From JALHUB01 sp963719465 (GTDB lineage: Bacteria; Chloroflexota; Dehalococcoidia; DSTF01; JALHUB01), in NCBI GenBank assembly GCA_963719465.1, contig OY970386.1, positions 1,488,001 through 1,552,000 of the forward strand: a DNA stretch of 64,000 nucleotides, written 5' to 3'. The first letter of the stretch is position 1. The number at the start of each line of letters is the position of its first letter. This document shows, piece by piece, positions 41,475-49,553 of this stretch. A program made the translations under genes and the position numbers. The notes beneath the pieces are model-generated. The model saw only the letters and a list, made by a program, of their open reading frames with translations. It was not told the origin of the DNA and made no database searches.

Positions 41475-42964
41475 CCGTGGAATCCATCGCGGGCGGCCTG
41501 TTCCTCGGCTTCGAAGCGCTTCTCCTGGGCGCCGCCGGCTTCCTGGCGCTGCTCGTCGTCGCCGGGGCGCTTTGGAGGACGAAACAGGCGCCGCCGGCGG
41601 AACGAAAGCGTCGGTTCGCCGTGATCGTGCCGGCCCACAACGAGGCGCAGGTCATCGCCCGCACGCTCGTCAGCCTGGCCGACCTCGACTACCCGCCGGA
41701 GCTGTTCGAGGTCCACGTAGTCGCCGACAACTGCGACGACGCCACGGCGGCGGTTGCCCGCCATCTGGCGCCCTTCGTCTACGAGCGCAACGACCGCGCG
41801 GCGATGGGCAAGGGGCAGGCGCTTCGCTGGCTGCTCGACCTGCTTCCGCTGGAGCGCTACGACGCCTTCGCCGTCATCGACGCGGACACGCTGGTCGATG
41901 CGAACTTCCTGTCCGCGATGAACGACCGGCTCGAGGCGGGGGCGGTTGCGGCGCAGAGCCGCTACGGCGTCATCAACCCCGAGCGGTCGTGGGTGTCTTC
42001 GCTGCGGGCGGTGGCTTTCTGCCTGATTCACACGTCCCGGCGCCGGGGCTTGAGCGCGCTTGGGGCGTCGGCCGGACTGGCGGGCAACGGCATGGCCTTC
42101 TCGGCGGCGCTCCGCGAGGCGCGCGAATGGCAGGCCTTCGGCGTGACGGAGGACCTGGAACTGCACGCGAGGCTGGTGGAGGCGGGCGTGAAAGTGGCGT
42201 TCGCTGCGGAGACGTCGGTCTGGGGCGAGATGCCGGACACGCTGGCGGCATCGCGCGGGCAGAACCTGCGCTGGGAGCGGGGGCGGCTCGGCCTCGCCCG
42301 CGAACATGCGCCGCGATTGCTGCTGGGGGCGCTGCGCTCGGGCTCGTGGCCGAAGCTTGCGGCCGCTCTGGACCTGATGGTCCCGCCGCTGTCCGTCGTC
42401 GCGCTGCTGACGGCCGGATCGCTCGCGGTGTCGATTGCGTTTGGCTCGGCGGCGCACATGGCTCTGGCAGCGGCGACGGTGGCCTTTCTAGCTGCCTACG
42501 CTCTTGGCGGCCTGGCGACGGCGGGCGCCTCGCGGGGCATGTGGCTGGCGCTCGGTTTCGCGCCGGTATACGCGCTCTGGAAAGTGAAGCTCTATCTGGA
42601 GGCGCTGGCATCCCGGAGACCGCCTTCCTGGACGAGGACCGAGCGGGCCGGCGAGAACGTCTCAAGCGGAATAGCAGAAAGGGGAAGCCAGTGGCCGGAA
42701 AAGACTACTCGGAGCTCAGAGTGCGGGTCGTGGAGGACGGCCAGCTCAGCGACGGGCTTTCGCGAAGCCTGGGCGAGCTGGAGGCCGCTTCCCCGCTGGC
42801 GCACCCGTTTCAGACGAGCTCATTCGCCGGTCTCTTCAACACCGATCCCTCGCGGCCGCGCTTCGCCGTCGTCGTTTCGGATGTGCGCGGCGTTGCCGCC
42901 TGCTGGCTGGGCTACTTTACTCCGCACAGCAACGGCCTCATCCCCCGCAGCACGGCCTGGATGA
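41471..42964 (+). CDS. GT2 family glycosyltransferase, membrane-bound; 3' end probably shifted
   Basis: An N-terminal transmembrane helix precedes the GT-A catalytic domain: RRFAVIVPAHNEAQVIARTL, VVADNCDDAT, FAVIDADTLVD, GLAGNGMAFS, TEDLELHARLVEAG and the processive-type QNLRWERGRL. C-terminal membrane helices follow, ending SWTRTERAGE, a normal family end. The open frame then continues about 95 residues over the next gene without any resemblance. With one extra base removed the frame would stop at TAG 42672-42674, just before the next gene. I give the observed open frame and regard the part after about 42660 as spurious. Confidence 0.85.
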   Translation: MTVESIAGGLFLGFEALLLGAAGFLALLVVAGALWRTKQAPPAERKRRFAVIVPAHNEAQVIARTLVSLADLDYPPELFEVHVVADNCDDATAAVARHLAPFVYERNDRAAMGKGQALRWLLDLLPLERYDAFAVIDADTLVDANFLSAMNDRLEAGAVAAQSRYGVINPERSWVSSLRAVAFCLIHTSRRRGLSALGASAGLAGNGMAFSAALREAREWQAFGVTEDLELHARLVEAGVKVAFAAETSVWGEMPDTLAASRGQNLRWERGRLGLAREHAPRLLLGALRSGSWPKLAAALDLMVPPLSVVALLTAGSLAVSIAFGSAAHMALAAATVAFLAAYALGGLATAGASRGMWLALGFAPVYALWKVKLYLEALASRRPPSWTRTERAGENVSSGIAERGSQWPEKTTRSSECGSWRTASSATGFREAWASWRPLPRWRTRFRRAHSPVSSTPIPRGRASPSSFRMCAALPPAGWATLLRTATASSPAARPG

Positions 42965-43794
42965 AGTCGATGCCGCTTCTGCGCCCCGACCTTCTGGAAG
43001 AGCGGGAGGAGGTGCTGCAGGCGTTGCTCGCCGGCCTGAAGCGCCACATCGGGCGGCAGGGCGTCGGCAGGGCGATATTTGCGTCGGAGACGCTTCACGA
43101 CGAGCTCTGCGACACGGTCTGCCTGTCGCAGGGGTTCCGCCGCCGTGAGATGCAGACCTATTTGATCGACCTCACGCCGTCCGAGGGAGAGCTCTGGAAG
43201 AAGATCGAGTCGAAGACGGGGCGCTGGGCCGCCAACAAGGCCAGCAAGCGCGGCGTCACGATCGAGGAGATAGACGCCGACGAGCACGTTCGCGCCTACT
43301 ACCGGCTGTACATGGAGAACGCCTCGGTTCCCGATTCCGGAACGCCGTCCGAGGCGCAGTTCGTTGCGGGTTTCCGCCGCCTGCGGGAGGAGGGAAAGGC
43401 GCGGATCAACGTCGCCCGGTACGAAGGGCGCATCGTCGCGGGCAGCTTTTTCCCCTGCCATGCCGGCCTGGCGGCGCAGTTGCAGACGGCGGTCAACGGA
43501 GAAGGCCGCAAGCTGAATGCCAGCAGCCTGCTGATGTGGGAATCGATGCGGGCCTTCAAGCAGGAAGGATTCCGCGCTCTCGACCTCGTTTCGGTCGAAG
43601 TCGCGCCGCCGGAAGGCTCGCGCGAGGCGGGCGTGCGCGAGTTCAAGAGCAAATGGGGCGGAGAACTGCTCGACACGCCGGTCTACACGTACCTGTCGGC
43701 GACGAATCGGCTCTGGAAGACGGTGGGCGGCAGGTTGCGCACGCTCGGAGCGCCGCTGAGCGCATGGCGCGAAAGGCGGGCGGAGAAAGGATAA
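42691..43794 (+). CDS. FemAB-like transferase
   Basis: The 367-residue protein has a FemAB/GNAT double domain. FQTSSFAGLFNTDPSRPRFA and YLIDLTPSEGELWKKIESKTG are followed by AANKASKRGVTIEEIDADEH, a layout common to FemAB-like proteins. Later blocks are YRLYMENASVPDSGTPSEAQF, GRIVAGSFFPCHAG, LLMWESMRAFKQEGFRALDL and VREFKSKWGGELLDTPVY. The start is GTG behind AAAGGGGAAG. FemAB proteins add amino acids to peptidoglycan stems or act in exopolysaccharide clusters; the substrate here is unknown. Confidence 0.8.
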   Translation: MAGKDYSELRVRVVEDGQLSDGLSRSLGELEAASPLAHPFQTSSFAGLFNTDPSRPRFAVVVSDVRGVAACWLGYFTPHSNGLIPRSTAWMKSMPLLRPDLLEEREEVLQALLAGLKRHIGRQGVGRAIFASETLHDELCDTVCLSQGFRRREMQTYLIDLTPSEGELWKKIESKTGRWAANKASKRGVTIEEIDADEHVRAYYRLYMENASVPDSGTPSEAQFVAGFRRLREEGKARINVARYEGRIVAGSFFPCHAGLAAQLQTAVNGEGRKLNASSLLMWESMRAFKQEGFRALDLVSVEVAPPEGSREAGVREFKSKWGGELLDTPVYTYLSATNRLWKTVGGRLRTLGAPLSAWRERRAEKG

Positions 43795-43915
43795 GGTCGG
43801 GACGAAGCGATACCTGCCTGCCGTTCCACCGCTCCCGTTAGCAGCGCTTATCGACAGGCGCGAACGCGCCGCCGGCGAGTTTCCGTTTTCGGCGCCTCGC
43901 GTCCGCTGGCACCTC

Positions 43916-44938
43916 TTGGCCCGAAACGCCCTGCTCGACGGCCTGCGCTCTCTCCGACTCGCCGATGGCGACGAGGCGCTCGTGCCCGCCTACAACTCGG
44001 GCTCCGAGGTCGCAGCGGTCATCGCCGCCGGGCTGTCGCCGCGCTTCTACGGCGTGCGCACCGACCTGACGCCAGACTTCGACGAGCTGCAGTCGTTGGT
44101 CAATGGGCGGACGCGCGTCCTGCTTGCGATCCATTTCTTCGGATTCCCGCAGCCTCTTGCCGAGCTGGCAGCCTTCTGCGAGCGCAACGGGCTCCTGCTC
44201 ATCGAAGACTGCGCGCCGGCGCTTTTCAGTCGCGATGAGCGGCAGCGGCCGTTAGGAGAACGGGGCGCATTCAGCATCTTCTCGCTTCACAAGACGTTGC
44301 CCCTGCCCCACGGCGGCCTGCTCGTCGTGAACGACCCCAGAATGAAGCTGACGATCCGCGTGGAACGCCCGACGCCCAGTCTCGGCGCGGAGCTCGTGCC
44401 AAGCCGCCTCGTCGATGGGCTGCGGATGCGCTATCCGCGGGCAGTGGCGCTGACCAAGCGCGCGATGCTCATAAGCGGACGAAACGGCAACGGCAAGGGC
44501 GCGCAAGGGCCTTTGGGCGAGACGTTGGAGCCAACGTCGGCGCGAACGGAGGCGTCGGGCCTGGTCCAGAGGATGGCGCTGCGACAGGATCCGGCGAGAG
44601 TCGTGCGGGAGCGGCGTCGCAACTATGTTCGCCTGTCGGCGCTGCTGCCGAGGCGCTGGCAGCTGTTCCCGGACCTGCCGGAAGGGGTGTGTCCGCTTTA
44701 TCTGCCGATTCTCGTTCCGGACAAGCCGGAGGCGCTTCGTCGGCTGCACGCCCGGGGCCTGGAGCTGTTCCCTTACTGGTCGTCGGCGCACCCCGCGATT
44801 CCTCCAGGCGCGTTCCCCGAGGCGGAGAGGCTGCGGGCGCACCTGCTGGCGCTGCCGGTGTACCAGGGCATGACGGCTCGCGACGTCGAGAACCTGGCGG
44901 ACGCCGTGGGCGCGGCCGTGCGGTCTAGTAGGGGATAG
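43916..44938 (+). CDS. DegT/DnrJ/EryC1-type aminotransferase-like protein
   Basis: The PLP fold is recognisable: RNALLDGLRSLRLADGDEALVPAYNSGSEVAA, IEDCAPALFS and the lysine-bearing FSIFSLHKTLPLPHGG. It is at least 340 residues long. The frame stays open and protein-like upstream to about 43797 (KRYLPAVPPLPLAALIDRR, EFPFSAPRVRW), but no ATG/GTG/TTG start occurs there. The true N-terminus is probably about 40 residues longer, with an unusual start or a sequence error. Sugar aminotransferases of this family supply amino sugars for surface glycans. The stop overlaps the convergent gene by 14 bases. Confidence 0.78.
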   Translation: MARNALLDGLRSLRLADGDEALVPAYNSGSEVAAVIAAGLSPRFYGVRTDLTPDFDELQSLVNGRTRVLLAIHFFGFPQPLAELAAFCERNGLLLIEDCAPALFSRDERQRPLGERGAFSIFSLHKTLPLPHGGLLVVNDPRMKLTIRVERPTPSLGAELVPSRLVDGLRMRYPRAVALTKRAMLISGRNGNGKGAQGPLGETLEPTSARTEASGLVQRMALRQDPARVVRERRRNYVRLSALLPRRWQLFPDLPEGVCPLYLPILVPDKPEALRRLHARGLELFPYWSSAHPAIPPGAFPEAERLRAHLLALPVYQGMTARDVENLADAVGAAVRSSRG

Positions 44939-46139
44939 CGCCCGCCGAGTAGTAGGCCGCCGCGCTCTCTCGCAGGTAGCCGCCGTCGTCGTCCGCGTAC
45001 TCGGCTTGATGGTCGTTGCCGTTGATCGGCGGCGGGTTCGTTACGCCGTCGCCCATATCATCGTCGTACATGGTGCAGCCGCTGGCGCCGGCCCCGAAGA
45101 GGATGGCGATGACGCCGTCGTTAGCAAGCGCCTGCAAATGCGTCCGGTCGCCGAGCCAGTACTGGACGCGGTTGTCTTGATAATGTCCCCAGGTGTTGTT
45201 CTCGCTGCGGGAGACGGTGTTGCCGATGGGCACCTGCCAGACCACGCCCTTCTTACCGGCGAGGCCAAGCAGACGGCCGACGAACTGGTCGAAGCGCTGG
45301 AAGTCTGCGTCGTTCCACCAGTGGGCGCCGTTATCGTTGCGGACGACCTGGTAGAAGCCGGCGTCGCGATCGGCGGGGTCGAAGAAGAAGAGGTCGAACT
45401 GAACGCCGAGCGACTGATAGAATGCGAAGACGCCGTCGGCAAGGCTGTTGGGGTCGGCCTGGTTGAGGATGAGGTCCTTGCCGGTCGCCCAGTCGGAGAC
45501 GTGGAAGCCGAGCAGCACATTGCGGGCGTATGTGTTGCGAAGGCTGACGAGCGCCTGCGCGAAGCCGGCGGCGTTGTTCGGGAAACCCGCCACTTCCGCG
45601 AATCCGGACGAAGAGACGCTGACGGGCACGCTGGTGGCGTTCGCGCCGAATGAGCTCTCCATGTAGCCCCAGGTGTCCGGCTCGACCTGGACGACGACGG
45701 CGGCTCCGTAGGCGCCCGCCTTCTGCATCAGCAGCTTCCATTCGCTGAAGTAGGCGTTCATCGTGCTGGGGTTGGTGAGTTTCTCGCTCACGTCCTCCGA
45801 CCAGGGGTCCGGCGCGGACGGGACGATCTGGTAGTAGGTGAATACGGGAATATAGCCGTTGGCACCGCTCGCTCGCATGTAGTCGTCGACGGAAAGCGAG
45901 TTCGTCCAGCCCTGGCCGGTGTTGACGCCGCCGGTGAGGTACTGATAGCGGTAGTCCCAGGGGATGCCGGAGCTGGTCATCCAGCCAAGATGCTCCGGAT
46001 CGTTCATGAGGCCGAGGCCGAGATGCCGTGGGAGGGACGCCGGAAACAGGCAGCCGCCGATCGGTAGGGCTGCGAAGCAGAGGATGGCGACAATGGCGAG
46101 CCGTGTGAAGAAGGTCCTCGGGGCCGGGACTCCGCCCAT
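44925..46139 (-). CDS. secreted lipoprotein of the V-E-P-D family, paralog A
   Basis: The 404-residue protein has a signal peptide with lipobox IGGC (AIVAILCFAALPIGGC), so it is a probable lipoprotein. The body matches the divergently encoded neighbour almost block for block: LGLGLMNDPEHLGWMTSSG, VFTYYQIVPSAPDPWSEDV, VVVQVEPDTWGYMES, LGFHVSDWATGKDLIL, GVVWQVPIGNT, ILFGAGASGCTMYDDDMGDG. The family is not recognised. Alternating beta/alpha-like segments and the acidic V-E-P-D suggest a glycoside-hydrolase-like barrel, which is inference. I chose ATG 46139 because it starts directly at the signal peptide. Confidence 0.72.
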   Translation of the reverse strand: MGGVPAPRTFFTRLAIVAILCFAALPIGGCLFPASLPRHLGLGLMNDPEHLGWMTSSGIPWDYRYQYLTGGVNTGQGWTNSLSVDDYMRASGANGYIPVFTYYQIVPSAPDPWSEDVSEKLTNPSTMNAYFSEWKLLMQKAGAYGAAVVVQVEPDTWGYMESSFGANATSVPVSVSSSGFAEVAGFPNNAAGFAQALVSLRNTYARNVLLGFHVSDWATGKDLILNQADPNSLADGVFAFYQSLGVQFDLFFFDPADRDAGFYQVVRNDNGAHWWNDADFQRFDQFVGRLLGLAGKKGVVWQVPIGNTVSRSENNTWGHYQDNRVQYWLGDRTHLQALANDGVIAILFGAGASGCTMYDDDMGDGVTNPPPINGNDHQAEYADDDGGYLRESAAAYYSAGAIPY

Positions 46140-46271
46140 TGCTGCTCTCTCCGCGCCTTCCGGATGGAAGACGATGCCACCGCCCGCGGCCATCCTGGCG
46201 CTGCCGCTTCTTCAACTGTACCGCATTTCGTCGCCACAGTGTCGCTCCCTCGATGGTAGAATTGAAGTGAT

Positions 46272-47540
46272 ATGACTGCCGGCCGCCGGCTCGTTCTGAT
46301 TGCGCCCGTGGCGCTCGTTGTCGTGCTCACGGCCTGTTCCAGCGGGAACAGCGCCTCACCGACGGGCACAGCGGAGCCGCTGCCGCCGCTGTCGGCGATT
46401 GCGGCGGGGCTTCCGCAGCGACTCGGCCTCGGCTTGATGAACAGCCCTGAGCAGCTCGATTGGATGACCAGCTCGGGCATTCCCTGGGACTATCGTTACC
46501 AGTATCTGACCGGCGGCGTGAATACCGGTCAGGGCTGGAGCGACTGGGGCACCCCGTCCGGCTCGTTCCTGGGGGATTACCTCCAGCAGAGCCTTCAGAA
46601 CAAGTTCATCCCCGTCCTGACCTACTACCAGATCGTGCCGTCCACTCCGAATCCGACCAGCGAGGACGTCCTGCCGAAGTTACGCGACGACTCGACGATG
46701 CAGGCCTACTATGCCGACTGGGAGTCGCTGATGCGACAGCTCGGCGCGTACGGCAAAACGGTGATCGTCCACGTCGAGCCGGACCTGTGGGGCTACATGG
46801 AGCAGTCGAACGGCGACGCGACGAAGGTGAGGGTCGAGGTCGAATCGTCGGGCGCCGCGTCCGTCTCCGGTTTCGACGACAACGCAGCGGGCTTCGCGCA
46901 GGCGCTGGTCCACCTGCGCGACCTGTACGCGCCGAACGTCATCCTCGGCTTTCACGTGTCCGACTGGGCCACGGGCAAGGACCTGATCCTGAACAAGGCG
47001 AACCCGGCCTCGACGGCCGCCAAGATCGCCGCTTTCTATCGCTCGCTGGGAGCGCAGTTCGACCTGCTGTTCGTCGACGCCTCGGACCGCGACGCCGCCT
47101 GGTACCAGATCCAGCGCGGCGACGGCGGCGCGCACTGGTGGAAGGACGCTGACTTCGAGCGGTTCCAGGCGTTCGTGGGCGACGTCGTCAGCGACACGGG
47201 CCGCTGGGCGATGGTCTGGCAGGTGCCGATCGGAAACACGATCTACCGCAGCATGGACAATAGCTGGGGGCACTACCAGGACAATCGCGTCCAGTACTGG
47301 CTCGGCGACCAGACGCATTTGCAGGCGCTCGCCGACAGCGGCGTTATCGCGATCCTCTTCGGGGCCGGCGCCAGCGGCTGCACCATGTACGACGACGAGA
47401 TGGGCGACGGTGTCACGAATCCGCCGCCAATCAACGGGAACGACCGGGAAGCGCAGTACGCTGACGACGACGGCGGCTACTTGCGGCTGAGCGCGTCGGC
47501 GTACTACCGGGCCGGTGCGCTCCCGCTCCTGGTTCAGTAG
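46272..47540 (+). CDS. secreted lipoprotein of the V-E-P-D family, paralog B
   Basis: The 422-residue lipoprotein has a signal peptide ending LTAC. It shares long identical blocks with paralog A (WMTSSGIPWDYRYQYLTGG; GFHVSDWATGKDLILN; LFGAGASGCTMYDD), indicating a recent inverted duplication. Like the dockerin protein at 27390 it has V-E-P-D and V-W-Q-V-P-I-G-N. It is transcribed away from paralog A across a 132-base gap with TAGAAT 10 bases before its ATG. Function is unknown; location beside the polysaccharide locus suggests a glycan substrate. Confidence 0.72.
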   Translation: MTAGRRLVLIAPVALVVVLTACSSGNSASPTGTAEPLPPLSAIAAGLPQRLGLGLMNSPEQLDWMTSSGIPWDYRYQYLTGGVNTGQGWSDWGTPSGSFLGDYLQQSLQNKFIPVLTYYQIVPSTPNPTSEDVLPKLRDDSTMQAYYADWESLMRQLGAYGKTVIVHVEPDLWGYMEQSNGDATKVRVEVESSGAASVSGFDDNAAGFAQALVHLRDLYAPNVILGFHVSDWATGKDLILNKANPASTAAKIAAFYRSLGAQFDLLFVDASDRDAAWYQIQRGDGGAHWWKDADFERFQAFVGDVVSDTGRWAMVWQVPIGNTIYRSMDNSWGHYQDNRVQYWLGDQTHLQALADSGVIAILFGAGASGCTMYDDEMGDGVTNPPPINGNDREAQYADDDGGYLRLSASAYYRAGALPLLVQ

Positions 47541-48214
47541 AGAAGAGCTGCGGCGCTGCTCCTTCCCCTTAGATTTACCGCTGCATTCGCGCAACCTGCT
47601 GCGACAGTCTGGGGCACTTTCCATTAGGGACTTGACAGGCTATGTATAATGGTTTCACCGACGAAAGCGGCGAGCCGCGCGCTCGCCCCAGTAATGGCTT
47701 CGACGAAGGATTCGTTAGAGAGGGCCAGGGAAGACAGATGGTGGCGGGGCCATCTGCGGACACGCGGGCTAGCGCCCACCTGAGAGCCGGAATCTAAGGC
47801 CGACCAGCGTTGCTGTAGTCGGCTGTCTTTGTCTCTACAACGGAACGGCATGCCCCGGCGGGGGATAGAAATAGACCCCGATGGTGTGCGCCACCGGGGC
47901 CAAGCCAAGGAGTGCGGGTGCAGACCTTAGCTATTTGCATTCTAGGCGGCTGCGAATCTGAAGGTCAATCGGTGGATTGCCGCACGTCCGAGCCGTCCCC
48001 CTCGGCCCGGGCCCCGCGGAGAGTCGGACGGGTCCGGCGGGTGGCCCGCCAACATGGAACAGAAAGGGGGGAGAAAAGACAAAAGGGATAGGCACCAGTC
48101 AGTGAACGGCGGCTGCCGCCGTCCAGGTGAAGGACTGCGGCGACCTCAACGCTGTGAGTCTCATGCGGCAGCCGCGCGGCATTGGGAATCGAATCTTGAA
48201 AGGACGGTACAGTA
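47541..48214 (+). other. 674-base gene-free region with a possible structured RNA
   Basis: No coding frame is convincing. A TATAAT (47645-47650) is followed by stable elements. CAGATGG/CCATCTG lies at 47735-47756. GCCGAC/GTCGGC with inner CAGC/GCTG lies at 47799-47823, then TGTCTTTGTC. A nested three-way fold is closed by GCCCCGG (47852-47858) and CCGGGGC (47894-47900), enclosing CGGGG/CCCCG and GGTG/CACC stems. GGCGGG/CCCGCC lies at 48036-48050. It may be a small RNA and/or the leader of the gene at 48215. I could not match it to tmRNA, SRP RNA, RNase P or a riboswitch class I know. Confidence 0.4.
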
Positions 48215-49108
48215 GTGACAAGGATAGTATTGCTGGCCTTCGCTTTAGTGGCAGCGTTTCTTGCCATCGCCCCGCAGTCGATCCTCGCGGCGCCGTTAAA
48301 GATTACCGGCGCTGTCAAGGTGACCAACACCGGGTCGGCAAAGACCGACTTTGAAATCGTGGTCTCGTCTACCGACACGAACATCAGTTGTTCGGCCAAC
48401 GGATTGCGGCTAAATGGCGGATCCAACGTGGCGACGACGCCGACGGGCAACAACTCGAAGTCGGTGACTCTTTCCTGGACCCTGGCGATCGCAAACGGTG
48501 ATACCGTGGCGGCGAGCTTCGTGTGTACTCAGGAGAACGCAAACTATTTCACGGTCGACGCCTACTTCACACCTAAGGCCAACGGGACCAACGCACCGAC
48601 CGTCGGCTGGCGGGTGACCGGCTCGGGTGCTGTGTACCTCGCCAACGACCGTTCCACGGCGGTAGACTTTTCGGACCTGCGGTATCAGGCGCCCTACTCC
48701 ATAACTGTCGACTCGATGCTCGATCTGGTATCGGGGCCGTCCACAGGCACACTTGCGAAGGTCTCCTCAGGGACGGTTCCCGCCGGGTCGACAAGCAGCC
48801 CGGGACTGTTGCTCGTGGACCCTGATCCCCGCCTGAACGGGGGAGACTTCCTCACCAGCCGGATGGACGCTCACTTCGACGATTCTGGGTATTCGACCCT
48901 GACCGCCGTCGTGGTCATGGGTCATGAACACCCGGGGACCAGCGTCGGCGGCGTAGCGGAGGCCCCTGACAGCGCCCAACCGCTGCCCGCCAGCGCGCAG
49001 TCGTCGGGCTCATCGATGCCCGTCGAGCCGCTGTTGGCAGGCATCGGGCTCATCGCCGCCGCGGTTGTGGGCTCCGGCCTGTATCTGAAACGGCGACGGT
49101 CGAGCTAG
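48215..49108 (+). CDS. secreted protein with C-terminal membrane anchor
   Basis: The 297-residue protein has a signal peptide (IVLLAFALVAAFLAIAPQSILA) and a beta-rich Thr/Ser/Asn body (KITGAVKVTNTGSAKTDFEI, DLRYQAPYSITVDSM, RMDAHFDDSGYSTLTAVVV). A Ser/Pro/Ala stretch follows (GGVAEAPDSAQPLP). The end is one transmembrane helix and a basic tail (LLAGIGLIAAAVVGSGLYLKRRR). This is the layout of an anchored surface protein, but no LPXTG or PEP-CTERM motif is present. The start is GTG behind AAAGGACGG. Function is not recognised. Confidence 0.68.
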   Translation: MTRIVLLAFALVAAFLAIAPQSILAAPLKITGAVKVTNTGSAKTDFEIVVSSTDTNISCSANGLRLNGGSNVATTPTGNNSKSVTLSWTLAIANGDTVAASFVCTQENANYFTVDAYFTPKANGTNAPTVGWRVTGSGAVYLANDRSTAVDFSDLRYQAPYSITVDSMLDLVSGPSTGTLAKVSSGTVPAGSTSSPGLLLVDPDPRLNGGDFLTSRMDAHFDDSGYSTLTAVVVMGHEHPGTSVGGVAEAPDSAQPLPASAQSSGSSMPVEPLLAGIGLIAAAVVGSGLYLKRRRSS

Positions 49109-49553
49109 GGCTTTAGAGCGGGCACGGTTGGGTCCGTCGAAGCTGAATGAGGCGGCGAGACGGAATCAACCGAGTCTGGGGATGTGACGGGCGGAGTCTG
49201 GCGGACTGTTGTGCCCGCCCGAGCGCGGACGGCGCGGGGGAGCCTTGTCGCCGTCCGCGCCTTTATTTCTCGCGACGGTTGCGGCTGCGCCTTCGTGCGC
49301 CGATAGCCGTGACGCCGGGGGCTCCCGCGTTCCTCAAGTGCCAAATATAGAAGGGCCGCGCTAACCCCCGAATCACAAGCATTGCTTTTTCTGTTGGAGG
49401 TGCGCTAGGCCCTACGCAACTTGTAACGCGGTAAGGGAGCCGGTTGTTACAGGCGACGCCGCAGCTTGTCATAATATGGCCTTTAGCTTTGACGGCTGAA
49501 ATGGCGGCGTAGTAGAATCCTCACGTTAGCAGAACTGCCCTTGGGATGTAGAG
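49109..49553 (+). other. gene-free region with terminator and probable promoter
   Basis: No gene is seen in this 445-base stretch. It holds the terminator at 49223-49267 and, further on, TTACAG (49447-49452) and CATAAT (49470-49475) with 17-base spacing, a candidate promoter for the acyltransferase gene. Confidence 0.45.
49223..49267 (+). terminator. intrinsic terminator after the anchored protein gene
   Basis: A perfect 12-bp stem GCGCGGACGGCG (49223-49234)/CGCCGTCCGCGC (49249-49260) is followed by CTTTATTT. Confidence 0.7.

Noticed and set aside
41572..43794. 740-codon plus-strand frame
   Set aside because: Only its 3' half (from GTG 42691) is the FemAB-like gene; the first half is a shadow of the GT2 gene.
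27390..47540. Exosortase/PEP-CTERM exopolysaccharide cluster
   Set aside because: Deacetylase and FemAB-like genes recall it, but no exosortase or PEP-CTERM protein is present.
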